Positions 10,255 to 23,300 of a DNA stretch of 64,000 bases are shown here, piece by piece (positions within the stretch are counted from its first letter, which is position 1; each line of letters begins with the position of its first letter). The DNA is from Gautieria morchelliformis (taxonomy: Eukaryota; Basidiomycota; Agaricomycetes; Gomphales; Gomphaceae). The position numbers and the translations under genes are program-made. The notes under the pieces were generated by a model that ran no database searches, was not told the origin of the DNA, and saw only the letters and a program-made list of their open reading frames with translations. Location of the stretch: positions 1 to 64,000 of the forward strand of contig WHVA01000146.1 in NCBI GenBank assembly GCA_015179125.1, read 5' to 3'.

Positions 10255-11768
10255 TCAGGGCACCAGAGATGTTTCTTGGATGCATTGATAGGCATGGAAG
10301 AGACACATGTGTCGAAGAACGCGTACATTGTTCCGACTAATTAGTGCTCACTTTAGGAAATGTTAGCGTTTTTAGCGCTAAAATTATAGGATGATAATAT
10401 TTTATTATCAACTTAATAAATATTAGCCAACATATACTCTCTATTACTGCCTGCAGTAATAAGAGTTCAACTGTCTGCCTTATAAAATGTGATGCATGGC
10501 CTGGAGGTATAAATGGTTTTCTGTTGTCTGATTTTATTGTTATTTATTGTATGCGCGCGCCTTTGAGTCCCCGCAGTTGTAAAAAGTTATAGTGTACCAT
10601 GTTACATGAGCATGTATTAGACATTCCAAGTGTTGTAATCATAGTAGAAAGTAGTGTATTTCTGACATGAGAGAGATATGAATCTTGCCTTACTGTTGAG
10701 GTCCTCAGCCGGCTTAAACTTCAATATGGTCAACTTCAGGCACCTCAGTTTAGTTTGATCTATGTATGGCCAGACCTTATCGGGCCTGATATGGCCTGAC
10801 TTAGGTCATTGAAGCTTATAGGAACATCTTAATCTTATCGGCCGGTCAGTATCTCAACTCACCAAGCGTCGGTCCCAATATTGTCAGGCTTTGGAAACCA
10901 TATGACAACTGATCAGCTACCTTCCCCCTTATAAGTCCTGATTATGTACCCCTACAATCTGGCGGCCTGATGGTCCATATATTGCCTGATATTGAAATAA
11001 AGAGTTTTCCGACAGACGATGAGGTAGATACGATCTTTGTTTCTTGTACTTTACATTCCCAAAATACAAATCCGGGCATAATTTCCATGTCGCGCGTGCT
11101 GCATAGGCAAAATTCCTGGAATTTCATGCTGGCCGTCATGTGCGTGTGCGTATCCTACACACTCGAAAAATAGTAACAAAGCCAAGTGCGTCGAACTGAA
11201 CATGAATGGCACTACTCCCAGCCTCCATCCTCTTCTATTCCGGTATGTGCTTGCAGTTACTTGTGATTTTTGTTTAATGCCTATTTACAGGTAGTGTCTT
11301 CCTGAACAACAACTGTAAGCGAGTGGACACTGGCAGTCGATGTGGTCCAATCTTGTACTGCCAGAGCACGAATTCTGTGCCATTTCGGCGGAACTGATAT
11401 TGCAGGTACGATTTGCCACAATGTCGTCCGAGCAGAGCAGTGTGGATTCTCACTGGGGATTAGGGCTCGTTCGACTGAGTCTGCGAGCAACATGTAGTAC
11501 ATGGCCTCTGGCACTAGCGCCATATGTAATGGTGCTCTCGAAGCGACAAAAACCGAATAGAGCCTGATTCGCCTGATTCATTCAGAAACCTACTGGTACT
11601 TATACCTTGAATGGAAAGAGTTTTCACTGTATTGAATACGAGACTCGGAGAACGCAGATATTATCTTTCTCTCCCTTCACGCTCTGCCATCCACCACTAG
11701 CTCAGGACAGAGTAGAGGCTTGACAAAATGCACAAACTACAGCACCAGCATAGCACAAGTTTTACACC
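10255..11768. other. Intergenic, AT-rich, no gene recognised
   Basis: Only short open frames occur and none carries a recognisable domain. The stretch separates the repeat block from the P1 gene. The last roughly 200 bp before 11769 should include the 3' untranslated region of P1. The part around 10720-10930 has repeated GGCCTGA or CGGCC words, possibly an old repeat. I see no RNA gene. Confidence 0.5.
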
Positions 11769-14700
11769 CTACGCTTCGGGCCTCTCACGCAGCGTATATG
11801 ACACCCAACCTCCCGGGTTTGGTTCTGGCCCATACACCTCAACAAAGGTGATGTGCCATCGTGTTTCCCCAGGCCGCGGCCTTACAGTTACCTGCTTCAA
11901 AATAAAACTGATCTCATCGTTGTCTCCCACAGAGCTCTCGCCAGACAAGCTGCGGGGTATGACCTCAATAATGATCAAGTTCTCTCTGTTCTCCGCTACG
12001 GAAAAGTTCCAGCGGCAGTTGCTGACCATTTTCCCGCCGGGGCCTTCGTACCTGTCGGTGATGGCGATAGCATCGTCGGTGGGCAGCTCGACGCGGATCT
12101 TTTGCAGCATTGACGTGGGGTTGGAGTTGTCTGTACGCACGACCTTGAAGACGAGGTCGATGGGATAGCCGAGGTTGGTGGGAATATAGTCACCGCCGAT
12201 ATCGTCGATGGGCCAGAGACCGTACTCATAGCGGGCTATTTGTTGGGCCGCATGGACGGGGGTGACCGCACGGGGAATGCTGGCGGAAACTGTGGCCTCC
12301 GGTACATCACGGTAGAGGAGCCGCCCCTGTGTACCGAAGGCCATCCGGATCGTGCTGTAGGACGTGTTCGGCGAGATGATGGACATTTCGTAAAGGGGGT
12401 CGTTCTGCTGAATACCGATGAGGGCGGCCGTCGGCATGTCGTCCGTAAACTTGCCCGCTTCCATGCCATCTTTGATCGTAGTGAATACAGTGTCAGCCCA
12501 CGTCGGGAAAATGAGGGTCCTAGACTCCCAATCGAATATCGGTGCTTTTGTCTCCTCCGTGGCCCTCCAGACAGCTTCCCCGAGAGCGCCGTACGAATCT
12601 TCTGGCGCACCACTGGTATACACCTTTTTGAAGACGATGCGGATGTGGTCTTCGGTATATTCATCGGCGATGGTGAAACGCTGCTGGTGTGGAGGCAGCT
12701 GGATGGTCAATGTCCTGAAGTCAGCGGACCCCGGCTCGCGGTCAAAAAGGCAGAGCATGGTGCCGTCGCTGAGGATCTCCTGACGAAGGATCGGGGCACG
12801 CAGGTCGTTTGGGTCGGTTCGCGGAGCACGCACAGTGAGCGCGGGGAACAGTTGAACGACTTTTGAGCGGAGCAGGAAGCCATGCGTCGGTATCTGTGGT
12901 TTGTAGTGAGTGTCAGGGTCAGTTGTGTCGAGATATTCGCTCAGTTGCTGCTTGATTTTTCCGCGGATAATACTATCTGCATCCATCGAGAAGTGGTTCC
13001 CTACGCTGAGGGCACCATCTACCAGCATCGTGATCCAGTTCTTGTCGATGAAGAAGAAGCGGAGGCTTTCCTCGGGCAGGATCGCTGAGTCGGGAATGAA
13101 ATAGTGCATGGGCACGTCGTAGAGAAACATAGACTGGGTGAGCCACTTAAGAATCAGCATCCAGTCTGTTGACGATGGAGCGTTGAGCTCATTGTAAAAA
13201 CCTATACCATCCGCAGCCGCTTATATATCCATTCATTTAGCATATAGAACGCTTCGATTGTCAGAACACTTACCGGAAAGCCTCGCGGCGCTATTCCCAC
13301 AATGCTTCCCAAACGTCTCCGCAAGTGCGACATTCCTCGTCGACAGATCTACATCAAATTTCCGCAACCGGCTCCATCGCTTGGTAAGGTTCGAAACTTC
13401 CGGCTCAGTACCAACAGTGGTAAACACCCTGGTCTCATGGAGCTTCGAAATAGATTTAATGAGCCCCGGCAGCGCACGTAACGTCTCGGCCTTGTTTGGG
13501 AATCCTCCACGGGCATTGGCACGCATGAACTCCAACTTCATGCCTGCGAGGCCTTCGCGATAGATGGTCGACCGCAGTCGCACAACGGCCGCAGAAAACG
13601 CCCTATCCGCGATGGCCAGGGTCTTCCCGAGCTGCCAGGCGGTACTGTACGTCAAATCCATGATCCCAAGGCCAGTATCAAGGACCTGTAAATCCGTAGA
13701 AGAGAAAGAGATTTGTGGAAAGTTTGGGAGTGGGAATTGGGTGTCTGCGGGGGTGAATGGGCTGCGAGTAAACGCCAAAGTGTCTTCCCCCGTCTGCAAG
13801 CGATAGCGGACGAGTGTAAAGCCGTCGGTGGCGCGGTCCTTGAGCCGTTGGATGATGGCCGGGTTATTTATGTCAGTTCCACCGATGCTGTTGATAACGG
13901 AGTCGGGGACTCTCAATGGCCCCATGGTGTCACCGAGGTAGCGTAGGCGCTCCTGCAAGCTCATGGCATCCGGCGGCAGGCAGCTGTAGGTCCAAGAGTG
14001 TAGTGAAACCAGGCCAATGCGTTTATCGACGGGAGGAGGCCAGGAGAGCACATTCTCAACATTCTCGATGGAGACAAGGTGCACAGCGACTGGGGTCGGC
14101 TTTGTGACGTTCGCCGGGGGGGTCCTGTGGGAAATAACGACACTGTAGAGCCGTTGGCTGACGGGCTCAGCGTCGGGGAGCCCCTCAGTGTTGATGCCTC
14201 GTACGTGCGAAAGATACCTGTACCTCGAAGTATCCGGTTTCGCTTGGTCCGTGACTTGCGTGCCGTTAGTATCATAGCTCCTGAACAGCGACGTGAACTC
14301 CTCTGGACGGAGAAACACAAAACTTGTCTCCGTCTCCGGCTGGATCGTTTCGGGATCGCTCTTGCCATATGGAGTAACGACCTTGCCGGCATCTTGGAGG
14401 GCCCACACATCCGCGAGCGTCATCTCAACTGCCATGGAAGCAGTCTGCTCGAGCTTCTTGGAGTTGACATTCAGGAAAGTATCGTCAACCTCGAGTTCGT
14501 CCTGCGTGAAGACCAGGAGTGCCAGCCATGGCACGCTGTTCCTGCCATCGTCTGGCTTCGGGCTTTTGTCCAAGGTCCCTAGGCGTACCCAGGGCATGTG
14601 TGGATCATCCAGGACAACGTGGGGAAGTATAAATGAATAGTCGCCGTGGCCCTGCGGAGGATACGAGGAAACGACGTCACCCTTCTCGAAGGCGAACCGC

Positions 14701-14975
14701 GGACCAATGACGCGGAGGTCCTGGGTGCTGCCAAGGTTCATGACCTCAGGGGTGGCTATGTCTTGCTTGACATCGACGCGGTACTGGCCAGCACGAAGAC
14801 TCGGGCGATAGACCGAGAAGAGGACTACCTCGCCGGGGTACAGAACGACGCCACCGTCATCCACGGTGCGCAGAGGGGCTAAGCCACGGTGATATCGCGC
14901 TACGGCTTCAGCATGGCGGAGGACCAAGTGGCGGCGATGGTGTTTCGCCCGGTGCTGGAGCATCAAAGAGTACAT
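11769..14975 (-). CDS. P1, large conserved protein of unknown function
   Basis: Two exons (14975-13274, 13165-11769) flank a 108-bp intron (GTAAGTG...CAACAG). Together they make 3,099 nt and 1,032 aa. The exons join in frame from AARLS to DWMLILKWLTQ. Landmarks: YRVDVKQDI (about 65-73), RVIGPRF (88-94), LPHVVLDD (117-124), PWLALLVF (149-156), a late AWQLGKTLAIADRAF, and in exon 2 LPEESLRFFFID and LVDGALSVG. The pattern matches, from memory, large uncharacterised bacterial proteins with the same blocks. I see no signal peptide or membrane segment, and the sequence looks beta-rich. The start ATG at 14975 has A at -3. It is divergent from P2, with about 470 bp between start codons, which suggests co-expression. 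Function is unknown; transfer from bacteria is a hypothesis. Confidence 0.85.
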
Positions 14976-15445
14976 TCTGGATGGGGGGATGGATGCAAGT
15001 GCTGTAAGTTTCGACTCTTTCAGATGGTGATAACATGGTAATGTGTGACTTTCCGTCGCCCTAAAACCCTAAACTCGCTGTTCTAAACTTCAGTGAGAAA
15101 AGCTGTAGATTTAGACCGATCGTAAGACTAATTTTCAAACGAGAGTCGTGGCATCTCGCTTGCCCGACTTCTCTAGCCAGCTCCCGGGTGTTGAACGTTG
15201 AAATTTGAAATTTGAAACGTTGCTGTCCACACTGGGCCAATGTATGGCTGGAAAGGGGTCAGACCCTGCGTGCTTCCCTGTCACCGCTAGCTCCCGCCTC
15301 GCTGTTCCGGAAAAGGATTTTAGGATTCAAGGGTGATGACAGTGCATTATGTAATCAACTGGGGCTTCATGAGCATGAAAATGCTCGCATTGTCGAAGCA
15401 GACATCCACACTCTCACAAACGGCCGTCTTCCTCTTGGATCCAAC
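14976..15445. promoter_or_regulatory. Bidirectional P1/P2 promoter region
   Basis: This interval lies between the divergent start codons of P1 (14975) and P2 (15446). It contains ACTTCAGTGAGAAAAGCTGT (15087-15106), TGCCCGACTTCT (15161-15172) and GCGTGCTTCCCTGTCA (15268-15283). All three reappear in the same order upstream of P3. A tract of repeated TTGAAA words lies at about 15196-15220. An in-frame ATG at 15212 could extend P2 by 78 residues. Because part of the shared block falls within that extension, and the extension has no recognisable content, I treat it as leader. Confidence 0.5.
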
Positions 15446-18400
15446 ATGAGCGATGAGCAAGCAACGATAGAGATGGCGCTCGACGCCTTCATCCTGAACG
15501 AGAAAGTGTGCGGAGATGGGGAGCAGCAGTACCGCATTGCACCACTCGCCCAGCCAAACTACACTTTCCTCAGCTATGACAAGGCGCTCGTGCGCGACGA
15601 TGTCATGGACCCAGTCGAGCTGCAAAACGCCTTCCCGCCCCGCAACAACAGCCGTTACAGTGACCTGGGCCGTAACACACCGCGGACATCCCGGCTAGGT
15701 GTCTACTTGCATTGGGTGCTCCCAAACGTGTATCGCACTGGGGAGGCCACGATGGAGGATACCAGCGGTGCCGGCAATCCTGCGCCCACATTCAAGGCAG
15801 TACCAAACAGGTGGCTGGTGATCCGCCAGATCAAACAGGGAACACATGAGCCGAAGGAGGAAGTGGTGGAGGAATTTCAGGGCTGGGTAGTGGAGAGTGA
15901 CCGGCAGTTGGGTGTTGACGAGCTCCATGACGGTGTCGATACGCAGGTGGATGTCTCTCCGTACGTGTCAACGGATGACACGACCCACCAGGGACGTTAC
16001 TTCATAGGAATGAAGAAGCCCGTTGCGGAGTGGGCAGAGGACGACACGGCCAGTCGGGTGGAGCTGACAGTGCTCAGCAGCTCCAATCAGCTGTTTGCAG
16101 ATTACCAGCCGCACAACGGGAACGTGTTCAGTATACTCGACAACTTTGACCAGAAGTTGACGGCGGCCGACCTGAATTACTTTGTCCTTGGGTGGCACCA
16201 CGACAAGAAGAATGACCCGCTCCATACCCAGTTCGGGCCCTCAGGTGCCTCACTCCAGGAACGGCTGGCCAAACTCGGCTTACGCATGCGCCACAACTTC
16301 TCGAAGGCACTGCTGAAGGAACTTGAAGATATAGGTGGCACGCTCTGCTGTGGCCATATTCACAATGTCAAGTGGAACCTCAATGAAAGACCTGCTATCA
16401 TCCCTGCAGAAGAGGCCGCTGCCCGATTCCAGACACCCACATCGCCCATCGCAATCGGCACTGGTCCCCTGGATGCCCTGCTGGCCTACATCAGCTCGCA
16501 TGACGACGTCGGCACCACCGAGCAGCTGATTCTCAAGATCCAGACTCTGCTCCTCCAGCAGAGTGACGGGGTTGACGCGCAGCTCCAGGCACAAGACATG
16601 CTCCTGAACCGCGACTACTCGCGCGTCGAGGGTGGTGTGCACTGGTACATGTCTGGTGAGAACCCTGACGAGTCCGCACCGCTGCAGCCAAGCGAAACGC
16701 AACTGGAGACACTCACTAAGCTCAATGCGTTCCAGCAAAAGTTCGACACATTGAGAAGACTACTGCCGCAGGCGCGCTGGGACCTGTTCTCCGAGTGGTG
16801 GAGATATGTATGTGATGAGGGGGCAGGCCGCGATGAGGAGCCAATGAAGAGTCGCGTAAAACAACTTACAGACAGGCTGGAGGAGCTGATCGGTACATCA
16901 GACAAGGTCGAAGAGAGCATTGTGGACTACCTCCCGAGGATGGTCACAGAGCTGAGCAAGGAGCTGCCCGTGGAGCCTGGCGCGTCGGCACGGTTCCACA
17001 TGCAGCAGGACCCGACGATCCTGATAGCTGGACTTGAGTCAGGGTGGCCGCGTGACCACACTGAGAAGTCAGAGGTCACGATGACTAGCTATATCCGAGC
17101 CACAACCCGTGTCGCACTGCCTGACGTGTTGACGGACATGGTCGCTAAGCTGCCGACCGAGTACCATGATACCGCGAAGCTGCTGCTGGAGGGCTTCCTC
17201 GGTGTGGGGAGCAACCCGGAGGCCGCCATTCGTGCATACGCCGCTAGCGGCAAGGATGCCGCGACCATTGAGCCTCAATTCTGGAGCATGCAGCCCTGGA
17301 GCCCTCTGTTTCTTGAGTGGGAGGGTGAATATTTCCATGTTCCATTTGACAAGTTCTGGAGTCTCGAAGAACGCCAGACGGGCACCCCTAACAAGGTCTT
17401 GCGCTACGGGATCAAGAGTGACGAGGACCTGTCGCTGCCTGCTCATGACCTTATCAACAACAAGAGGACGGTATCCGGCCGCGTTCTGCTACTTCCACAG
17501 CCGAGCTTCTCCCTGTCAGCACAAGTAACTCAGCTCTTCGATAGCCTCCCCGAGACCGAGCTGGACGGGTACCTCACGAAGGAAGAGCGCGAAAGGCTTA
17601 AAGAGGATCTGCAGAACTTCCCGTACATGTCATCACCAATGTCAGGGTTTACTGAGCACCTCCTCACGTTATTGGAGGGAACCCACGTTAAGCCGAACCA
17701 GCGCGTACCAGGATCAGACACCTCGGCGCCCATAGAACAAGCGATTGATGCTGCAAGTAGGATTGATATCAAAGAGCGCCAGCTGGTGCTAGTGGATCAA
17801 GAGACTGGACCCACGCCGTACTGGAATCATGTAAGTGACGCACCTGGCCCTTTCCTATTCTCTAACATTTCCTGAATCAGGTAGCTGGCTTGGGCGACAC
17901 GTACCCTGCTTTCAAAGCGGCCACTCACGGTCAATTCCGCTTTACGAAAATCAACATTATTGATAAGTTCGGACAAGCTATATGTGCAATCGACCCTACA
18001 CCACGCCCCATCCCACCTGGTCCACCTCCCATCTATCCGTGCATCAGCAACTTTTTCGCATGCCAGACACTGGCTGGGGACCCAGACACGCCCAACACGG
18101 TAATTCGCGATGATCCTGGCAAAAACCAGTTCATCCAGCTGCCACCCCGTTTGAATCAGACGGCGCGACTAAATGCTGGGTTCATGGTGGGCAGCCCGAC
18201 GAATGGGTGGCGAGCAGCAACAGAGTGGGAGAACCCTGTGTTCGGCTGGATGGTGGTGAACCATGCAGACTATGGGCTGCAGGTGTTTCTTCCTGACGGG
18301 CGGTTCTACCGAGAGGTGCGGCTGGGTGGGCAGTCTGGGTCGTCGGTGTCGGATCCGTGGCTGCCGTTTGGTCCGCCAGAGGATGGTATTCCAGAGACTG

Positions 18401-19335
18401 AGGCACTGGACCGCCTGATAAAACAGCTGGGCGACTCTGCTGATTACCTCAAGGCCTTCTTCAAGATGATTTTGGATGCGTTCCAAAGTGTCGTGGAAGC
18501 CCCCGACAGCTATGCCGAATTCCTGTCGGCCATCATTGGCAAACCAATTGCGTTGGCGAACATCGGGTGGTCCCTGGAGCTGGCCGCGCCTCCGCTGGAA
18601 AACCAGTCATTATTCAACCAGATCGAGGTGACTGAGACGCTCAAGTCGTACAAGCTCCCATTGAAGATAGGTGACCGCGACCGTGTCTTCGACGGACTGG
18701 TGGGATATTACCATCCGTTACAGGAAGAGAGGATCTACACGCACTTCCCCGGAGGGGAGCCGACGACACCCATTGACAAGAGTAACTACCCGACGCTCAC
18801 ACCGTTCCACATCAACCCCCGAGGCATGCAGCCTGAAGAATTTGTGAATGCTAAGAACCAGGAATGGCACGTGTTTACTGGCATTGTCGATCCGTTCGTA
18901 GCGGTACATGGGTACTCAGGCATCCTCCCTGTTGACGACACAGTGCTACTCCCGACGTGGACGGTGGAGCTGGCGCTGAACCGGATGACGGCATTCTTTC
19001 GTCTTGGTCCTTTGCTTGTGTCTTCCAACGTGCCGTCGTTCAACAGCGACTACGAGCTCAAGTACGACTACGATCTGGAGAACTCGCAGACAGAGTATCC
19101 TGGGGTTGGAGTGACGTTGCCGTCGCTGAGCATTGCCGAGTGGAATTGGCTGCAGCCGTACTACTCTGAGGACACTGGGAACCAGACGAAGTTCATGGGG
19201 TTGAAATTGAACAGGATGCCGGAGAAGCCGCCGCCAATTGAGGAGCTCACGCCACCATTTACTGCAATTGAAGGATTTTTACAGCTGAAAAGGCCATTGG
19301 GACAAAAGTTTGAAGAAGAGGGCCCCAATGAGTAG
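15446..19335 (+). CDS. P2, large conserved protein of unknown function
   Basis: Exons 15446-17830 and 17881-19335 flank a 50-bp phase-0 intron (GTAAGT...AATCAG) and give 1,279 aa. Landmarks: GVYLHWVLP (85-93), VPNRWLVIR (119-127), WVVESD (147-152), YFVLGWHHDKKNDPL (about 243-257), HIHNVKW, and a helical middle. The second exon has GWMVVNHADYGLQVFLPDG and DRVFDGLVGYYH. The GVHLHW-type block, the RWLV block and the VVESD block recall, from memory, bacterial proteins of about 1,000-1,300 aa without assigned function. No signal peptide or membrane helix is visible. It lies between divergent P1 and co-directional P3. I chose the ATG at 15446 (CCAACATGAG) over 15212 because conserved-looking protein begins there. 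A structural role with P1 is possible but not shown. Confidence 0.85.
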
Positions 19336-20379
19336 CTGAGCATGGTCATTTGTCGTGTTGGTGTAGAACCACTGTCGGAATAAATGGTTTCACCTTGACG
19401 TTTGAATTACAGACATTGAAATGCCACCAAGTCAGTCATCGTTGTGGCATACAAATACTGCTGGCATGGCGCTTTCTTGTGTGCTCCCGCATATATCGGT
19501 TGTAGCTTAGTCACCGCCTTTTGGGGTCCCGCCAAAGCTGGGCTGTTTACCCATATATTCAGACCATGATTAGAAGTAGAGATAAACACGACTTCGGATC
19601 CTCCTCAGCGCTTGCCCTGGCCGCGGAGTAATTTCGAGCAGCGCACGTGTTGCCAGTAGTAAAACAGGCAACTTGACCGCTATCCATGTACACACAGGTA
19701 GTGAAAATTTTTATCCATTCATGGGATATCACTTGGAAAGGCGGTCGAGTGTTTTACTCACCTGCCTGCTTTGTACTTCTAAAGCAGCTTCGAGACTTCA
19801 GCGTGAGAAAAGTTGTTGGCCCGACTTCTATAACGTTGAATGTGCTTCCCTGTCATTTAGGATTTAACCCCCGGTACGGTCTGTTTCAAATGGCGAAATG
19901 CAAACGCGAAAGCAACTTTCGATGTTCCGCGAGGACAGGGAAGCGTTTTACAAGTCCGCTATGACAGAAATGGTGCGCTACTTTTGTGCGATCACACTTC
20001 CAAACTTGCTTCGCCATTTACTCTCTAATGGACATGCGCACAAAACTGTAGTACACTGCCCGCTGCCACAAGGTGTCGCGGCATAATGCGGTGAGTATAT
20101 GTAATTGTACGTACAATGCATCTCTGAACTTGACTGCTGCCCAAACGGGGCCGATGATCCTGTGCAGATTGTGGCCAAGCAGACACCCTCGAGAACGTAT
20201 GATAGGAACTCAGTTGTGGGGCTTCATCGTTTATATGCGTGCAAGTACTTGTCATGGCCGGACAGTTGGATGAACTTGTGACCGATATAAACATACATCG
20301 GTATCCCAGTGCAACCCACCCACCCCCCTTCGCTTCCCCATTCATCGCAGCTTATCCCACACCGCAATCAGCCATAGGA
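19336..20379. promoter_or_regulatory. P2-P3 intergenic region with duplicated upstream block
   Basis: The first part should hold the P2 3' end. At 19795-19816 (ACTTCAGCGTGAGAAAAGTTGT), 19819-19829 (GCCCGACTTCT) and 19841-19855 (TGTGCTTCCCTGTCA) it repeats, in the same order and more tightly spaced, three segments of the P2 upstream region. The rest is non-coding by eye. A 47-residue in-frame extension of P3 from 20239 has no features and is probably leader. Confidence 0.5.
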
Positions 20380-23300
20380 ATGTCCGCCGAAGCTGACTTT
20401 GGCGTGGACTCGTACCATCTCAATGTTGGCTCAGGCGACTGCGCGATCCACCTCAAGGTCAAGTTGTCAAACACCGCAAAGCCAACTTGTCTCGCAGCAG
20501 TCCTTATCGATGGCGGAGAGGCGTCCCGCTACAAAGAAATCACACTTCTCATCAGGAGGACAATCAAGGAACTGGAAGAGAACTACACGTTTCCGGACTA
20601 TCAGGGCAGGCCAAACACCAAGCTGCGGTTCGACGCGATAGTGATCACGCACTGGCATGTGGACCATGTTGACGGCATTTTTCAGCTCGTGCGGGAAGAT
20701 ATCGCGTCACAAGGCACACCCTCACAACCTGTGGATGTCACATTCATCAAGTACAACAAGACGGCTACTGGGCGTATACCACAGACAGTCATGTATTTCC
20801 CGTACTGGGAGAAGGCTGGGTTCAGAGGGGGTCGGCAGGCCAAATACGAGGTCGACAAGAACAGGACAGATCCAACGCACTTGGATTTCAAAGACCTCAC
20901 AAACCCCAAGTTATGGTGGCGGGATATATGTCTCGTAGAACACGAGAGCCCCGGATTACTGGGAGTCAACTTTTTCAGCAACAAGGGCATCAATGGTGCT
21001 ATCATCAACACACCTGGTGAACTACTCTCGAAGAACCCGCCGGAGGACGGCCATCCGGCCATGTACTGCATAGCGCACGATGGGCATGGGTTCCCCAACC
21101 CCAAGGTCGACCTTAGGGTCATCAAAGAAATAGATATCAAGGAGAACCTGACTTGCATAGCCGCCATCGTCATGTGGAAATCAGCCCCTGCATCAATAGG
21201 CCGAATCTCATACTACACTGCCGGGGACCTCCCAGAGGTAAATGGAGAAGACAAGATCGTAGAATGGCTGAAGGACTACCGTGTCGTCTCCATGAAGGCC
21301 AGCCACCACGGTGCACGGCAGTCGTTCCCTGCAGAGATTATTACGGGGAACTGGAAGCCCAAAACTATTATTATATCGTGCGGAGAAAAGGTAAAGGAGA
21401 GACCCCGCGACCCGGGGAACTATTGTCACCCAAGTAGGTTCTTCCAACATGCTCTGAAGAATAAAGCTAACGATCACTGCCTGAAACCAATCAGGATGGG
21501 AACTTATCCTCTGGCTAGAGGTGGCACTGCGCGCCGAAGGCATGATTGACAAAACGAAAGTCTTCTGTACCTGCTATCCATATTACTTCACCTGGAGTAT
21601 TGTTGACGGATACCCCGATTTCTCCATGGACGCTCTTGCCTTGTCGAGCCCTATCTTCGCTGATTACCGCAAGTCACTCATTGAGTTGCACGGAAAGCTC
21701 ACTGCGCTACCGGCTACGGAGCAGAGCATCCCCGCCGAGTACGAAAAGTATGTGACGGACACGCGGCCGAACGCTGCTGCAAAAAGGGCTTGGGTGGTCA
21801 GGAAGGCCAGCTCGGCATGGCAAAAGATGTGCGACCTGCCAGATTCTGCCCAGGCCTTTTTTGGCGCAAAGTCGTCAACGGAGGCGACAATGACGCAGAG
21901 TACTAACGTCCAATATGTGGTGGTGCGGTCACGGAGCGACGAGGATAAGGACGGACACGCAATGGCCAAGTTCTTTGGGGACCCATTGGCGAAGGGGAAG
22001 GGGGGACAGTCGGAAACGAAGCCGCAACCAAAGCCAGCAGATAATACGGCGAAAGCCAGCAAACCTAGTGCGGCCACCAGTAGCTTCAAGAATGCTGAGA
22101 AGCAGCTCCCCGGCCCCACCCGCCCCGCGTCAGGGAGGGGGAAGAAGAAAGTCTCCCAGGAGGATGCGACGTGGGCATCTTCTACAACTGATCATACCGC
22201 TACTATTTCTACTGCCGCTGCTGTTGCACATCCTGCACTGTATTCTGTGGACGACTCAGACGAGCGCTTCTATATATACGCCCACGATGTCTCCCCCCCC
22301 GAGCCAAAGGTGTACGTTGTGACTGAGGAGCACCAGATAGCCTTTATTGAGATGGTACACCGCCAGGTGATCGTCCTCGAGACTTCCCTGCCCTCAGAGG
22401 CGTTGGGTACAGTTAAGCTGGACGCCAGTGACGAAATGTACGCATGGCTGCAGGATAGCCTGGGCGCCACCCTCAGCGCACGTGGTATGGACCCTGATAT
22501 CCAACATTTTTCGCTGGAGATGGCGGTGATCGGACAGAATCTTCATTTTGACACAGCGGCGACGGTGCTGCAGTTCAAACTCGATGACATTAACACACGA
22601 GTGGGCACGTGGGGCCTGCTGTCAGGATACAATGTGATGGTGTTGGGACTGCTGTCGGAACTATCTGGAGTTCTCCTCGGCGATGTGTTCAATCAGGTGC
22701 TAGAGATGGACTTGCCGATCTTACTTGCAGGGCTTGCTAGGCTGAGCCTGCACATTGCCCCTGCGGATATAGAAATACCTAACAGCCTGTACCAGCGCAA
22801 TGCCATCTGGTTCGTACCAGGCGACAATTACACCACCGTTTTGCGACTGCAGCTGCACGTCTCAGACGTGGCGAGCCTGAACGCCGTGCTCGCACCTCTC
22901 TTGGGTGGCGAGAGCTCCTTCTCCATCACGGCAGCTCAGCTGATGGTCAAGAAGACCATGTGGTGGTCACTGGAGCAGGCTGGGTTGTTTGTGCGGGCAG
23001 ACACAGAGGCGATATTCGTAGGCACAGCAAAAATCAACGGCAACATGTCCCTAGACTTCTCGTTTTCTTTCGCGGATGGTGCTGGCTGGGGGGCCGCACT
23101 GATGTGGAACGAAGACGCACCAGGCTTCGATGACATCCTGACGTGGCTGGCATCTTTGGTAAATGTGTCGCTGGATTTCAACGAATGGATCCCTGAAAGT
23201 GTACGCGGGCCGGCACCCAGATTTCGACGAGTGGAAGTCTTCGGTACTCCTGAGAGGACCATCGCGGGCTTCAGAGTTGATTTTGAGTGCCAGCTGAATT

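Noticed and set aside
12240-12866. 208-codon plus-strand frame within P1
   Set aside because: It is the complement of a well-supported exon and has no recognisable domain.
15058-15076. CCCTAAAACCCTAAAC resembling telomere repeat
   Set aside because: Only one and a half units occur inside a promoter region. No array is present.
15212-15445. N-terminal extension of P2 from ATG 15212
   Set aside because: The segment has no recognisable content and overlaps the duplicated upstream block. The ATG at 15446 is a better start, although the extension cannot be excluded.
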